DNA of 64,000 nt from Psoroptes ovis (lineage: Eukaryota > Arthropoda > Arachnida > Sarcoptiformes > Psoroptidae), in the NCBI GenBank assembly GCA_002943765.1, contig PQWQ01000001.1:2949501-3013500 (forward strand), written 5' to 3'. Each line of letters opens with the position of its first letter. The first letter of the stretch is position 1. The translations under genes and the position numbers were made by a program. The notes beneath the pieces are model-generated. The model searched no databases and had not been told where the DNA came from. It saw only the letters and a program-made list of their open reading frames with translations. This document shows, piece after piece, positions 1-10,900 of the stretch.

Positions 1-603
1 ATGATAACGAGGCTTTAATTCATAACATAATTGTGATATTTTCATTGAACTGTTTTTATCGATCATATCACTTATCGAATCATCAATATTAGCGCCACTA
101 AAATTTAGAATTTTTTTCGGCCATTCTATTGTTAATAATACATCAACAATTTCAGATGAACTTTGACAAGACATCATTAATTGTTCAAATTCTTTATCAC
201 TGAAATAATCAAGGTCATCATCGTTTTCATATTTTGATCGATATTTACCATTAAGATAAGCAATACGAAGACCTAAACTTGTTGTCAAAATACCTGAACG
301 TCCTAATAGAGTAATACCATCAATCAGTTCGCAGCCTTGATCAAAATTTTCAAGACTTGGATGAAATTTTAACAGTTTTTTAGGTGTTCGACTCAAGATG
401 TATGTTGGTATGGTCGTGACATCAGTTGAACCATTGATAAATTCATCATAAGCTTCGAGATTTGTGCCGAAAAAATCCCCAACACAAAATAACAAATCAA
501 ATGGTCCGGCTTTTCGATTAACATCGTTGACACGTTTAAATAATTTATCATATTGACCATTGACACCACCAGTGATTAAAATTTTCAACGAATTATTTGC
601 CAT
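1..603 (-). CDS. CWF19L1: CWF19-like protein 1 homologue, N-terminal part (cut by window edge)
   Basis: The minus strand is open from an ATG at 603 to the window edge, 201 codons with no intron. The start MANNSLKILITGGVNG is followed by LLFCVGDFFG, then GCELIDGITLLGRSGI, VDVLLTIEWPK and LKPRYH. This order is that of the N-terminal metallophosphatase-like domain of CWF19L1, a protein related to yeast Drn1/Cwf19 and linked to lariat debranching and late spliceosome recycling in the nucleus. The usual protein is about 540 residues, so the C-terminal CwfJ domains should lie to the left of the window. The start is chosen because MxxxLxIL..G matches the family N-terminus and the DNA upstream is AT-rich and non-coding. 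It is divergent with the CC2D1 gene and shares its promoter. Identification rests on remembered family sequence. Confidence 0.85.
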   Translation of the reverse strand, partial: MANNSLKILITGGVNGQYDKLFKRVNDVNRKAGPFDLLFCVGDFFGTNLEAYDEFINGSTDVTTIPTYILSRTPKKLLKFHPSLENFDQGCELIDGITLLGRSGILTTSLGLRIAYLNGKYRSKYENDDDLDYFSDKEFEQLMMSCQSSSEIVDVLLTIEWPKKILNFSGANIDDSISDMIDKNSSMKISQLCYELKPRYH

Positions 604-893
604 TCAATATTTTTAATTTAACTTAATTGCAAATTAAATCAAAACATAACTGATGAAACAAAATCACATGTTTCGAAATGTCAGTGCTGCCATTTTTTGA
701 ATGAAAAATTAAATAAAAATCGATAGAAAAACAAAATACAATCGATTTCTTGTTTTGTTTACCATTTTTGCATCATTTCTAAAATTTCATTTTGGATAAA
801 TATTTATAAAATTTCAAACAAATTTCATTAATCTTTTATGTGAAAAAAACAATAAATGCGTATTTTATTTTGTTTTACTAATTATTACTGAAA
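604..893. promoter_or_regulatory. Bidirectional promoter between CWF19L1 and CC2D1
   Basis: The 290-bp gap separates two divergent start codons, so both promoters and 5' leaders must lie here. Two ATCGAT cores at about 719 and 742 resemble the DRE (TATCGATA) common in arthropod housekeeping promoters. No clear TATA box is placed for either gene. The promoter role is inferred from gene layout; the ATCGAT elements are seen directly. Confidence 0.55.
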
Positions 894-3869
894 ATGGACC
901 CCAATCAAATAGCAAAATTGATGAAAGATGATTTCGATAAATCAGATACTGATGAAGATTTTGATGATGCCGATTTAGAAAATGAACTTCATGGTATTAT
1001 GGGTGGTAGATCACCATCGAAAACCAGTAGAGCTCCACCACCTAAGAAACAAACGAAAGCCAGATCTGGAAAATCAAAGCCACCACCGCCAAATGCTGAT
1101 GACGATGATGGTGAAGAAGGTGAAGGTAATTCAATTTTTGCAGAAATTTGTCAAAAGATTTTAATTTTTCTTAAATTCGAAATAAGGAGTGCCTGCATTA
1201 GATTTGAATAATATACATAAATTATTGAACAATATCGATGAGGAAAATGAAGATGATGATGAAGAAATTGATGAAAATGATCCAGCATTACTATCTGAAT
1301 TGGCTGCCGAGATGGAAAAACCTATGCCTGGTCCAAGACAGAAAAAAGGTCCGAAATCAGTCAGTCCTCAAGTTCAAAAAGAAATCATGGTCAAAAATAG
1401 TGATCCAGAGCCAGAACCTGAGCCTTCAGCAAAAGAACAAAATATTACAAAAGTGAAAAATCTTCAAATTGAATATAAACGAGCTGCTCTCAAAGCCAAA
1501 ACAACTGGTGATAAAAATGCAGCATTGAATTATTTACGAGTTTCAAAGGTGAGTTAAAAAAATATCTTTTTCACATTATAATAATCAGCAAAATATTTGT
1601 AGCAATTGGATAGTATTTTGAACTCACTGAATGCCGATGAAGATGTGGACATGTCAAAATTACCACCACTTGATCCGAAAGATTTACCGATTCAAAGTCC
1701 ACAACCAGATCCAACAGCTGCTGCTGCTAATGTCGAAGTGCCTGCAGAATATCAATTGAATTCTGATGATGCATCAAAATTGTTTAACGCTCCGACTTCA
1801 GCTAGTTCCGTAATGGAAGCTTTAGAACAGCGTTTGACCAAATTCAAAGCTACAAAAGATCAAGCCATAGCCGAAAACAATTCTAGCAAAGCTCGACGAA
1901 TGGGTCGAATAGTAACCCAAATGGAAAAAGCAATCAAAGATTATAAAGCAGGAAAACCAGTTGCTTTTGATGAATTGCCTTGTCCACCAGGATTTCCACC
2001 GATCCCAGTGGAAAATAAAGCTGCACCACCTGTCCCAAAACCTGCTCCCCCACCTGTTGCTCCAAAAAGACCTGCGCCTACAGTGCCTCTGAAACAATCG
2101 GAACCTGAGCCTGCACCAATAAAAGAACAACCTGCATCAAGTGGGGGTCAAGAAGCTGAAGGCGAAATTCCACCGGAATATCAATTGAATTCTGATGATG
2201 CATCAAAATTATTCAATGCTCCGACTTCGGCCAGTTCAGTAATGGAAGCTCTAGAACAGCGTTTGACCAAATTTAAAGCCACAAAAGATCAAGCTGTTGC
2301 TGAAAACAATTCTAGCAAAGCTCGACGAATGGGTCGAATCGTTGCACAAATGGAAAAAGCAATCAAAGATTATAAGGCTGGAAAACCAGTTGCTTTTGAT
2401 GAATTGCCTTGTCCACCAGGTAAATTTTTGTTATCATGAAGTACCCTTGTCTCATATTTCAATCAAATTTTAGGATTTCCACCAATTCCTGTTGAGAATT
2501 CTGGCAAAGCTCCTGGTCCAGCACCGGCCAATGTTGCACCTAAACCCCCACAACCCAGTGAAAAACCTCGGCCACCATTGAAAAAACAAATTTCGACAAG
2601 CGCATCAAAACAATTAAATTATCTATTAGAACGACAAAAACTATTTAGAGAAGCTGCTATTGAAGCAAAAAAACGTGGTGAAATTGAACAGGCAAAAGAG
2701 TATTTACGAAGTGCTAAGGGATTTGATGCATTGATAGAAGCAACAAGAAGTGGTTTACCTATTGATGCAACATCCATACCAACACCTCCTCAATTGAATG
2801 AAGATTTTCTTGTTGTTAGTAAACCAGCTGATGAAGAAGAAGGCGATGATTCCATTCCAAGGTCTATATTTGATATTGATCGTGATGAAATGTATGATAA
2901 AATTGCTCAAGAACTCAAGCAACAGATGGAGGTGAGTAATGTGTTGAATTTGAATAATATTTATTTCATCGATGTTAATCAAATTTCAATGACTACAATT
3001 GAAAATGTTGATGATAATAATAATTATATTGAATGCATTATAGATGTGCATTAGAAATCGTGAATATTTTCTTAAAATGGGCGACATACCTACATCGAGT
3101 AAATTTGAAAAATATGCAGCTGATAGTAAAAAAGATTTACATATGCTAATGATTAGACGAAAAAATGGTGATCCAATACCATCGTATCGAGTAGAGGAGC
3201 GCACATTTTCAATCGTTGTTGCTAATCTTGATGTACCATTAAATGAATTGCATGTTGAAGTGATAAGAGCATTTGATTTTACAGGTACACCTAATATCGA
3301 TACATATGTGCGTGCCGATTTTCCATTTCCATCGGTAAATATTTAGATATTTTTCACAAAATATCAGTATAATTTCATTATGATTATTTTGAATCATAGG
3401 ACAATCCGCAATGGAAACGGACCAAAACATTTCACGATAGTCTTGAACCAGGTAATTGTGTTCAATAATATTTTGGCAAGATAAATTAATATTTCATTTA
3501 CAATTTGGTTAAGAATATAATGATACACTATTTTTCGAAATTGATCGAAAATCACGATCATTGCCGAGGATTTTAAAACGACATCCGTTGAAATTAACAG
3601 TATATGCTAAAGGGTGCGTTTTTGGTTCCATAAGTTCCTGTTTTGATGATTTTAATTGCAGTGGTTTCCTGCGAAGTGATAATCTGATCGGTACCGTTTT
3701 GATCAAATTGAACGATCTGGAAACAAAATGTACTATACATGAATGTTCAGCATGGACACAAGGACGTAAAGTGATAAATGGTCGTTTAGAAGTAAAGGTG
3801 AAGATTCGTGAACCATTATTGGCAAAACAAGTTGAAGAAATCAAAGAAAAATGGATAGTGTTCTCTTAA
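894..3869 (+). CDS. CC2D1A: CC2D1A/B (lethal giant discs) homologue, eight exons
   Basis: Exons are 894-1125, 1187-1548, 1603-2419, 2474-2931, 3044-3334, 3400-3451, 3514-3613 and 3662-3869. They join in frame to 839 residues ending at TAA 3867-3869. Four DM14 repeats lie near residues 163-215, 268-328, 411-471 and 517-575, separated by Pro-rich linkers. A C2 domain covers about 678-839, with GFLRSDNLIGT and GRLEVKVKIREPL matching human CC2D1A. Members bind the ESCRT-III subunit CHMP4/Shrub through DM14 and regulate endosomal sorting and Notch signalling in the cytoplasm. Repeats 2 and 3 are almost identical (2 differences in about 89 residues), which is unusual. The intron at 3614-3661 is 48 nt and stop-free, but the family match KGGFLRSD supports removing it. 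The symbol could equally be lgd or CC2D1B, since arthropods have one gene. Confidence 0.94.
1747..2500 (+). repeat. Near-identical duplicated DM14 unit inside CC2D1
   Basis: The unit beginning EYQLNSDDASKLF occurs at 1747-2013 and again at 2179-2419 plus 2474-2500. The protein copies differ at only two sites (DQA[I/V]AE and RIV[T/A]QM), while the DNA copies carry scattered synonymous changes. A 54-nt intron (2420-2473) splits the second copy at CPPG/FPP, whereas the first copy runs straight through the same codon. Confidence 0.9.
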
Positions 3870-4037
3870 GATGGTCAAGCACAATTAAAATTATCAATTT
3901 AAACAAAGCCTGTTCTGTTATTAATGTTACCCTTGTTTTAACTTTTTATTATTCAGAAAAAATTAAAATCATATTGTTATTGTTATTATAGCTAGTGATT
4001 TAATCGTTTTTAATTTTTAAAAACAAATTTTAAGCGA

Positions 4038-4052
4038 AATAAACGAATAAAT
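4038..4052 (+). terminator. Polyadenylation signals of CC2D1
   Basis: Two AATAAA hexamers lie about 170 nt after the CC2D1 stop codon, the first close pair downstream of the gene. Their role is inferred from motif and position. Confidence 0.5.
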
Positions 4053-4790
4053 TCTCATTTTTATTCAACCAAAACAGTGATCAATCGCTTGACCCGTAGC
4101 ACTTGATCCTTATCAAAGTCATATTTGCTGAATTCAGTTATTAAAGGTTCTTCTCACTTGTTTTACAGTATCATCAATGAAAATTAATTCCATGTTAATT
4201 AATTGAATAATTTTTGATATAAAAATAATCCATCATACATCTGTCTGTGTGTGTGTTCCTATTTCGCTATGTATGGATCATTAATGCCTATGCGTGTGAT
4301 TCAATTTATAAAAAAAAACCTGCAAATGGAATAAAATCAATTAAAGTAATTAATCAAAAGATTTCAAAAAATTCATTTAATCATTTTTTCTTTTCTTTTT
4401 TATTTGCTGTCACCAAAATGATGGATAATCAGCAATGATGTAAATTCATCATTTGAATATACACACAACAAAGACACACAGTGTGGGTGTGCGTGTGTAA
4501 TTGTGTAAAATTACTGAAAAATTTAAATTCAAAGAAATGTTAATTGATTAAGAATGCGATTCAAAAAACACAGTAAAATCAAAGAAAACAAACATAATGC
4601 TTAAGTTGTTTATTTTCGAAAATCTTCAAAATTTTAAAATAAATATTGGCAATCTTCATAATCTTTGCCTGTTAGTTTCAGCACAAATGTTGCCAGAATT
4701 TTAGCACTTTTTTCGTATGGTAATAAAATTTTCATTTACAAATTTCAATTCAAATCTAAAAGTGTTGTATAATCTAATAAATTGAATCAA

Positions 4791-4825
4791 TTTGAATGTG
4801 TTGTTTATAACACAACACATTCAAA
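4791..4825. repeat. 14-bp perfect inverted repeat (hairpin)
   Basis: TTTGAATGTGTTGT at 4791-4804 is the exact reverse complement of 4812-4825, with a 7-nt loop. It lies between the convergent CC2D1 and EcR genes and could fold in RNA from either strand. No function is known. Confidence 0.7.
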
Positions 4826-6379
4826 AGCTCTTGCACCCTAATATAAATACAAACACAGACATAAAGATGAATCGTAATTTTATTATCATTTACTTTTTAT
4901 TGATGCTTTGATTGAAAAAAATAGACGGTCATAAATTCAATTTATTTCAACCGAAAATAAAAAGACAGATTAAATCTTGGAATATTCTCACATGTAAATA
5001 TTTTATTGTGATTTTTTCCTTCATTCGACTCAATTGATGTTTGATTTCAAAGCGAAAAATGAAGTGCCAATCACTTGCCAGACGACCGTGGATCATCAGA
5101 ATTTTTTCAACAAGTTCATCAACGAATAATTTTCTTAAAATGACAATGATAATACAAATAATTGTAATTGTAATAATAATGACAATATTTTAATAATAGG
5201 CACGAAAATAAAGAAGAAAAATTACACAAAATAATTGAAAATGAAAATAATGAGAGAAAAAAAATATATATAACGAAACAGAAAATTTGACCAAAGATCA
5301 ATATAATATGTATTATTTATAATATATATTCATATTTATAATAATAATCTCAATAATGATTTAATTATAATCATTGATGATAATAATCTTCAATAATAAG
5401 AATAATAATCGCAAAAGGTCCCGAAGAAAGAAAAAAATATATTACTTTTCACTTTGTCTATATGTCTGTATGTATGCGTTAGTGTTTGTTGTGTGTGTGT
5501 GTTTACGATTAATTTGTTTTTGAGATGCTTACAGTTTTGTTTAGAAAAAAAACCAATAGTTATTAGCGACAAATTCCCAAGTTTTTGTGTATTAGATATT
5601 TATATATGAATCAATAAGATCTGTGTGTTTGTATGTGTCGATGTGTGTGTGTATGTGACTACAAAATAGAGAAGAAAAATTTGAAAAAATAAAACTAATT
5701 AGAGATTCATTTGATTCAGAAAATATAATTTAAAAAAATAATTAATGATCAATTAATTATTTAAATAAAAAATAAAAATTATGAAAGAGAGATTCCATCC
5801 ATTCTACATGCACACACATTATTATCCTCATTCCATACGCTCATTCATTATCAATCATTATCATTATTATTGTTGTAATGTAGTCTTTTAGAATTTAATT
5901 TAATGTAAAAAAATATAAGATAATGATAATAATAATATTTTTGAAATGCAACACATTTGTATAATAAAATATATAATTATAATAATAATAATGAATGAAT
6001 GAATGACAATGACATATGATAATAATGTTTATCCAATGATCGTATGATGGCGATGATGATATTAATAAAGATGATGATCCATGAGATTTGATTTGAATTG
6101 AAAACTTGAGGTCGATAAAAATAAAATTTTGTGATTTTTAAAAATGTTTAGAGAACAATAAGTTTATATCTTTTTTTTTGTTGAAACGAATGTTTTCGAG
6201 ATGATCAATTGATTCGCTATAGTAGTTGTTGTCGTCGTTTATATTTGAAACTCCAACAAAAAATTATCTTCGAAAGGTAAAATCACTTTTATAATCTTAT
6301 ATCTGTGAATTATCCGATGAATAATTATTATTCTTGATAATTAATCCATATAATTGTAATAGTGATTCTATTATTATGA

Positions 6380-7940
6380 CTATGAATCTTGTATATCCCA
6401 TATTTCTGCCAGGAATGGTGGCAACTTTTTGTTTTGTACTTTCAACGATATACACATCTCTGAGTTGAGGTTACCCAACGTACGTAATTCGGTCAATATG
6501 CCTAATAATTTGGCAAAATGAAATTTACTTGGTGGACGACGTGTTTCGACATAGATACGCAATATTTCAATATATTTTTCTTGTATTTCTTCCACTTTTT
6601 GTGGTTCAAGTAAACATGGTCGATCTGTTCAATTTTTTTTTTTTTTTTTTGAATATAATAAATCAATGTTTAATGATGATGTCAATCAAATATAAGTATA
6701 TAAGTAATTAATTACTTGCTAAAAACTTACCACTAAATATAACGATTGCAGTCAATAATGCATATTCAGCATTATCAACTTTGAGCATATGCATACGGCG
6801 ACAAAAATTAAACAATGTATCGGCTACATATGCAATACAAGCACTACTATAATTTTGTCTGGTATATGGCTGATTATTTGCATAAACAATCGAATCAGTT
6901 TTATAATCATATTTACGTGAAGATCTCAACATCATTACTTCGCTTGAGCATGCCTAATTTAGGAGTAAAATCAATGAAAAGATTCAAGAATATGGAAATA
7001 AATCAAATAAATTTTTACCTTCAAAAGTGTAATTTGGTCATCACGAAACAACTTATCAAAGAATGGTACACGTTTAGAAAATTCAACGATAAGCTGCACA
7101 GTCAATATTGTCATTTCGGTTATGTGTTGAAACCTTTTCTTATTATCATCTTCTTTGTCACCATATGGAAAAGGCTATATTGATTGAAATGAATAATAAA
7201 ATTAATTGAAAAATAAATCGACATCAGTATAAAATGTTTTTTAATACCTCAATCTTATCGATATCTTCTTTTGAAGGCGATTCAAATTCGTCTTGATAAA
7301 AGACTAGTTTTCTGATTATCTCATCTTGTTCCGTTGTCAATTTTCTTGGAATTTCAACATCACCATTTTGTGCACAATTCCAATTATTTGTCATTATTGG
7401 TGTTAATGGCTGTTTATCTTCGATAATCATCATTTGTGTATTGTTTGGTGAAAGACCTTCTTTGGTGGTTGAATTCGGTTTGTCTTTATCTTTAATAGCG
7501 CGTTTTGCTTCACGTTTCATCGCACATTGATATTCGGGCACGACACATTCAGGCCTCATACCGACCGAAAGACATTTTTTTAGACGACATTCTTGACATT
7601 TTCTTCTCATATACATATCTATTTCACAATTATTTCCATATTTGCACTGATATACAGCATTTTTTGTGATGCTACGACGGAAAAATCCTTTTTTTCATTT
7701 TAATAAAGAAAATCAATTCATTATTGATTCGAATTGATTAAACAACTTTTTTTTACAAAATACCTTTACAGCCTTCACATGTTAATGCATTATAATGATA
7801 ACCTGAAGCACGATCACCACAAACTAAACATAATTCTTCTTGCTGTCTAGGTACAGGTCCTTTTTTCTTTTTAGGATCGCCTAAACTATCGACATTTGTA
7901 TATCCATTTACACTGTTCGATGGGCTCATCTCTTCTTTGC
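6380..7940 (-). CDS. EcR: Ecdysone receptor, common exons (linker, DNA-binding, hinge and ligand-binding domains)
   Basis: Five exons on the minus strand, 7764-7940, 7248-7687, 7019-7174, 6731-6953 and 6380-6624, join in frame and end at a stop at 6380. They encode the nuclear receptor for ecdysteroids, which acts with USP/RXR on ecdysone response elements. The first exon carries [12 protein letters not shown], the EcR linker, then [16 protein letters not shown] and the P-box CEGCKG. The second completes the DNA-binding domain ([26 protein letters not shown]) and the hinge. The ligand-binding domain follows with [37 protein letters not shown] and [10 protein letters not shown]. It ends in the AF-2 helix FLAEIWDI. 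All zinc cysteines are present. Introns are 76, 73, 65 and 106 nt. The first exon needs two bases (GC) to complete a codon, so it takes a phase-1 upstream exon. Confidence 0.97.
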
Positions 7941-10900
7941 CTAATAATTTTTCAAATAAAAGAATAATAATTCAAACATTAGAATTTTTAATTAATCAGT
8001 ATCATTGAAAGTTTTTTGAGTTATTGAAAATAAAAAAAAACAAATAATGATTGATTTGACCTTGTCAAAGATAGACATAATTTCAATTTTTGATTCGTAG
8101 AATCAATCAAATCTTTGATTGAATTGTTTTTGAAACTCCAAATCAAAATAGTGTGGCTATATGATTTTAAATATATTGATTTTCAATTTCTATTATCCGA
8201 TCATCATGAGAAGGCCTATGTCTAAGTCGTTTCAAACTTTTATTGAAGCAAAAAAGGACCCTACAAAATCCATACATCATTCGTCATGGCATGAATTTTT
8301 CGAAATAAAATATTTATTCGTGGCTTTTTTTGAATTCGTATTTAATTCGCATATATCGCAATTTCAATTTTATTATTATGATTTTTGTTACTAAATTTAG
8401 AAATTGAAAATATAAATAACACTTTTTTTTGTTTGTTTTTGATATTTAATTTTATTATGTTTATTGCTCGGTAATCATATTAAACAAGATTTCAACAAAC
8501 TGAATACATGGAAAATGTTTGAAATCTTAAAACAAAATATAATAGAAATCGAAATTCATCGAAATCAAAGTCATGAACACATCGAACCTTAATTTTTGCT
8601 TAATTCTTGTTGTTGTTGTTTTTGTCATTTCTATTTCGTTTTATTTAATCATGATTAATATTATTACTAAAAATGTTCGATGATGATGACAAAAAGAACA
8701 TCGAACTATTCGTATATTTTATTTCATTTTATTTCGTAGCAATAATCATCATCATCATAATTTTTCATTTTATAATGAAAAATGAAAACAAAAAAAAACA
8801 TAAAAAACATGGAAAAATTAATTCATTGTCAGGATTTTTTTTTCATTCTGAAATCTAAAGTGAAATTCAATTCAAGTTATGCACACACATATTTCATGTG
8901 TGCATATTTTGGCATTGTCATCATATTGTTTTTTGTTTTAAGAATGATGAATAGTGAATAATAATAATGGCAACGAATCATCATCATCATCATCAAAGTC
9001 AAAGACCTAGTCACGAAATGTAAATTTTTTCATGATTGAAATATCATAATTTTTCTATATTTTATCCTTTTCAAATAGTGAGAAATGAATGTATTTAAAT
9101 TAATGCATTTTACTATAATTTGTTTTTTCAATTTTTAGAAAAAAAAACAATCATTTTTAGAATAGAGGGTATTTTGTTTTTTGTTTATTTCAGTGCATTC
9201 GTTTTTGATTGACGATCATTATTATTATTATTGTTTTCACTATTACTAATGTTAATGTAGTTACTTTTTTCTGTTGACAAATAAGATACGATGAAAAAAT
9301 AAAAATAAATAGGTACATTTGACGTATGCACATATATGTCAAATACATTGTTGAAATATCTTTATATTTCAATATGAACAAATGATTAAATGTTAAGATT
9401 AATTTCAATTTCTATTTCATTTTCAGTGAAAATTTACCATTGACAAATTTTAGGCTTGAAATTTGGAGTTTAGATTGGCAGAAATGTTTCCGAAATACTC
9501 AAAATTTTCAATCATTTAAAAGTAAAATATAAATTGAAAAACTTTTGTGTCAACTTTTGGAATAATTTAATTTTTTCAAGAATAGGTTTGAGTCATGCAG
9601 CATAGCCTTATGGTAACGGTTAAGGGTTTCTAGCTTTATCGAATGCTCTCTACGCCTGCCACAACAATAATTATCAACGTTTTCAATTAATAGATTATTA
9701 TTATTTGTCTGTTTCTGATTCAAAAAACAATACATTTTCAGAGCAAACAAACGGACACAATCTTGAAAAATATTTTAAATGAAATCAAATCCTTTGTATA
9801 CAATGTATTTTATTGTTATCAAGCACATATGACCCAAAAAACACAAAATTTTCAACAATTTACCAAATTCAAAAATGATTCGTGATTAACTTTGGTTTCT
9901 TTTTTTCGTTTTCATTGAATGGAAAATGAATGAATGGAAAAACAAACATTATTATCAAATATACGCAATTTTATAAAGATGATTTCTCTTTCAAAATTAA
10001 AAGTAAAAATCTAAAATAAAACCAGATTTGATTTCAAATATTTTTTTGAAGAAAATTTTGTCTAAAAATATCCGTAACCTTCTTAGTAATATTTGTGATA
10101 TTACAATCATATAATTTCCATTATTATTTGCGATTAAAATGAAATGAAACAATTTCCATTTCAAGCAAAATCGAATGCTCTAATGAAAATGTTTTGGTTC
10201 AAATTTTGTCATGAAAGAGAAGATTAAAAAGAAAATACTCTTGTTATTTGGACAGGTTTGAACCCTGATATAGAATGACCATTACCTTGGCCATTGTTTT
10301 AATGAATCTCCTTGAATTCAATCTTGGAAGCACAAAAAACAGCCTTAAAGCAATTCAAAATATTTTTATGACGCAATTTGAAACAATCTGGAAAAAAATG
10401 ATAGTCTGTCTGACTATGTCTATGGCCGTGCAACAATATTCTCTATCATCGATGTTTGTCATGTCATAAATTATGAATGATTAATCCTATCTCCCCTCCC
10501 GCCAATCCATCAATCATTGTTAATGTCTTTATTTACAATTATTTTTTACAATTAAAATGAAAATTTTTCCACTTGAAATTTTCATATTTTTCAAAATTTA
10601 TTTGATGATAACTAAACAAAAAAAAATCAATCCATTATTTATCTAGATTTATTGTTTTGTTGTTATGAGGCTAACAACCTTACCAGAGAGATCGGAGAGC
10701 GATAGATGGGGGAGACAAGAAGGTGTGATATTGTTGATAATTACACCAATAAAAAATCAAATCATAACAACAATCAAATATTTCTTTTTTTCAAATGTAA
10801 ATAATTTTTGAAAGTTGTTGTCAATAGCGACAAATCTATGTGTTCATTGATACAAAAAAATTTCCGTTATAAAGATAATAATTATTGATAATACTATCGC

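Larger units (their letters stand above)
3870..6379. other. Intergenic region between convergent CC2D1 and EcR 3' ends
   Basis: CC2D1 and EcR converge on this 2.5-kb stretch, so it should hold both 3' UTRs. Two AATAAA signals at 4038-4043 and 4047-4052 are good candidates for CC2D1 polyadenylation. The EcR 3' end could not be placed among many AT-rich options. The rest is AT-rich DNA with GT/CA runs and AAT-type microsatellites. No coding exon was recognised. Confidence 0.6.

Noticed and set aside
1822..2130. 102-codon minus-strand frame in CC2D1
   Set aside because: It is the antisense shadow of exon 3; the plus-strand protein is clearly conserved.
3561..3869. A single uninterrupted last exon for CC2D1
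   Set aside because: The extra 16 residues interrupt a conserved C2 block; removing the GT..AG segment restores the family match.
10250..10290. tRNA-like B-box string in AGGTTTGAACCC
   Set aside because: No matching A box or acceptor stem at the right spacing; no tRNA gene could be folded anywhere I looked.
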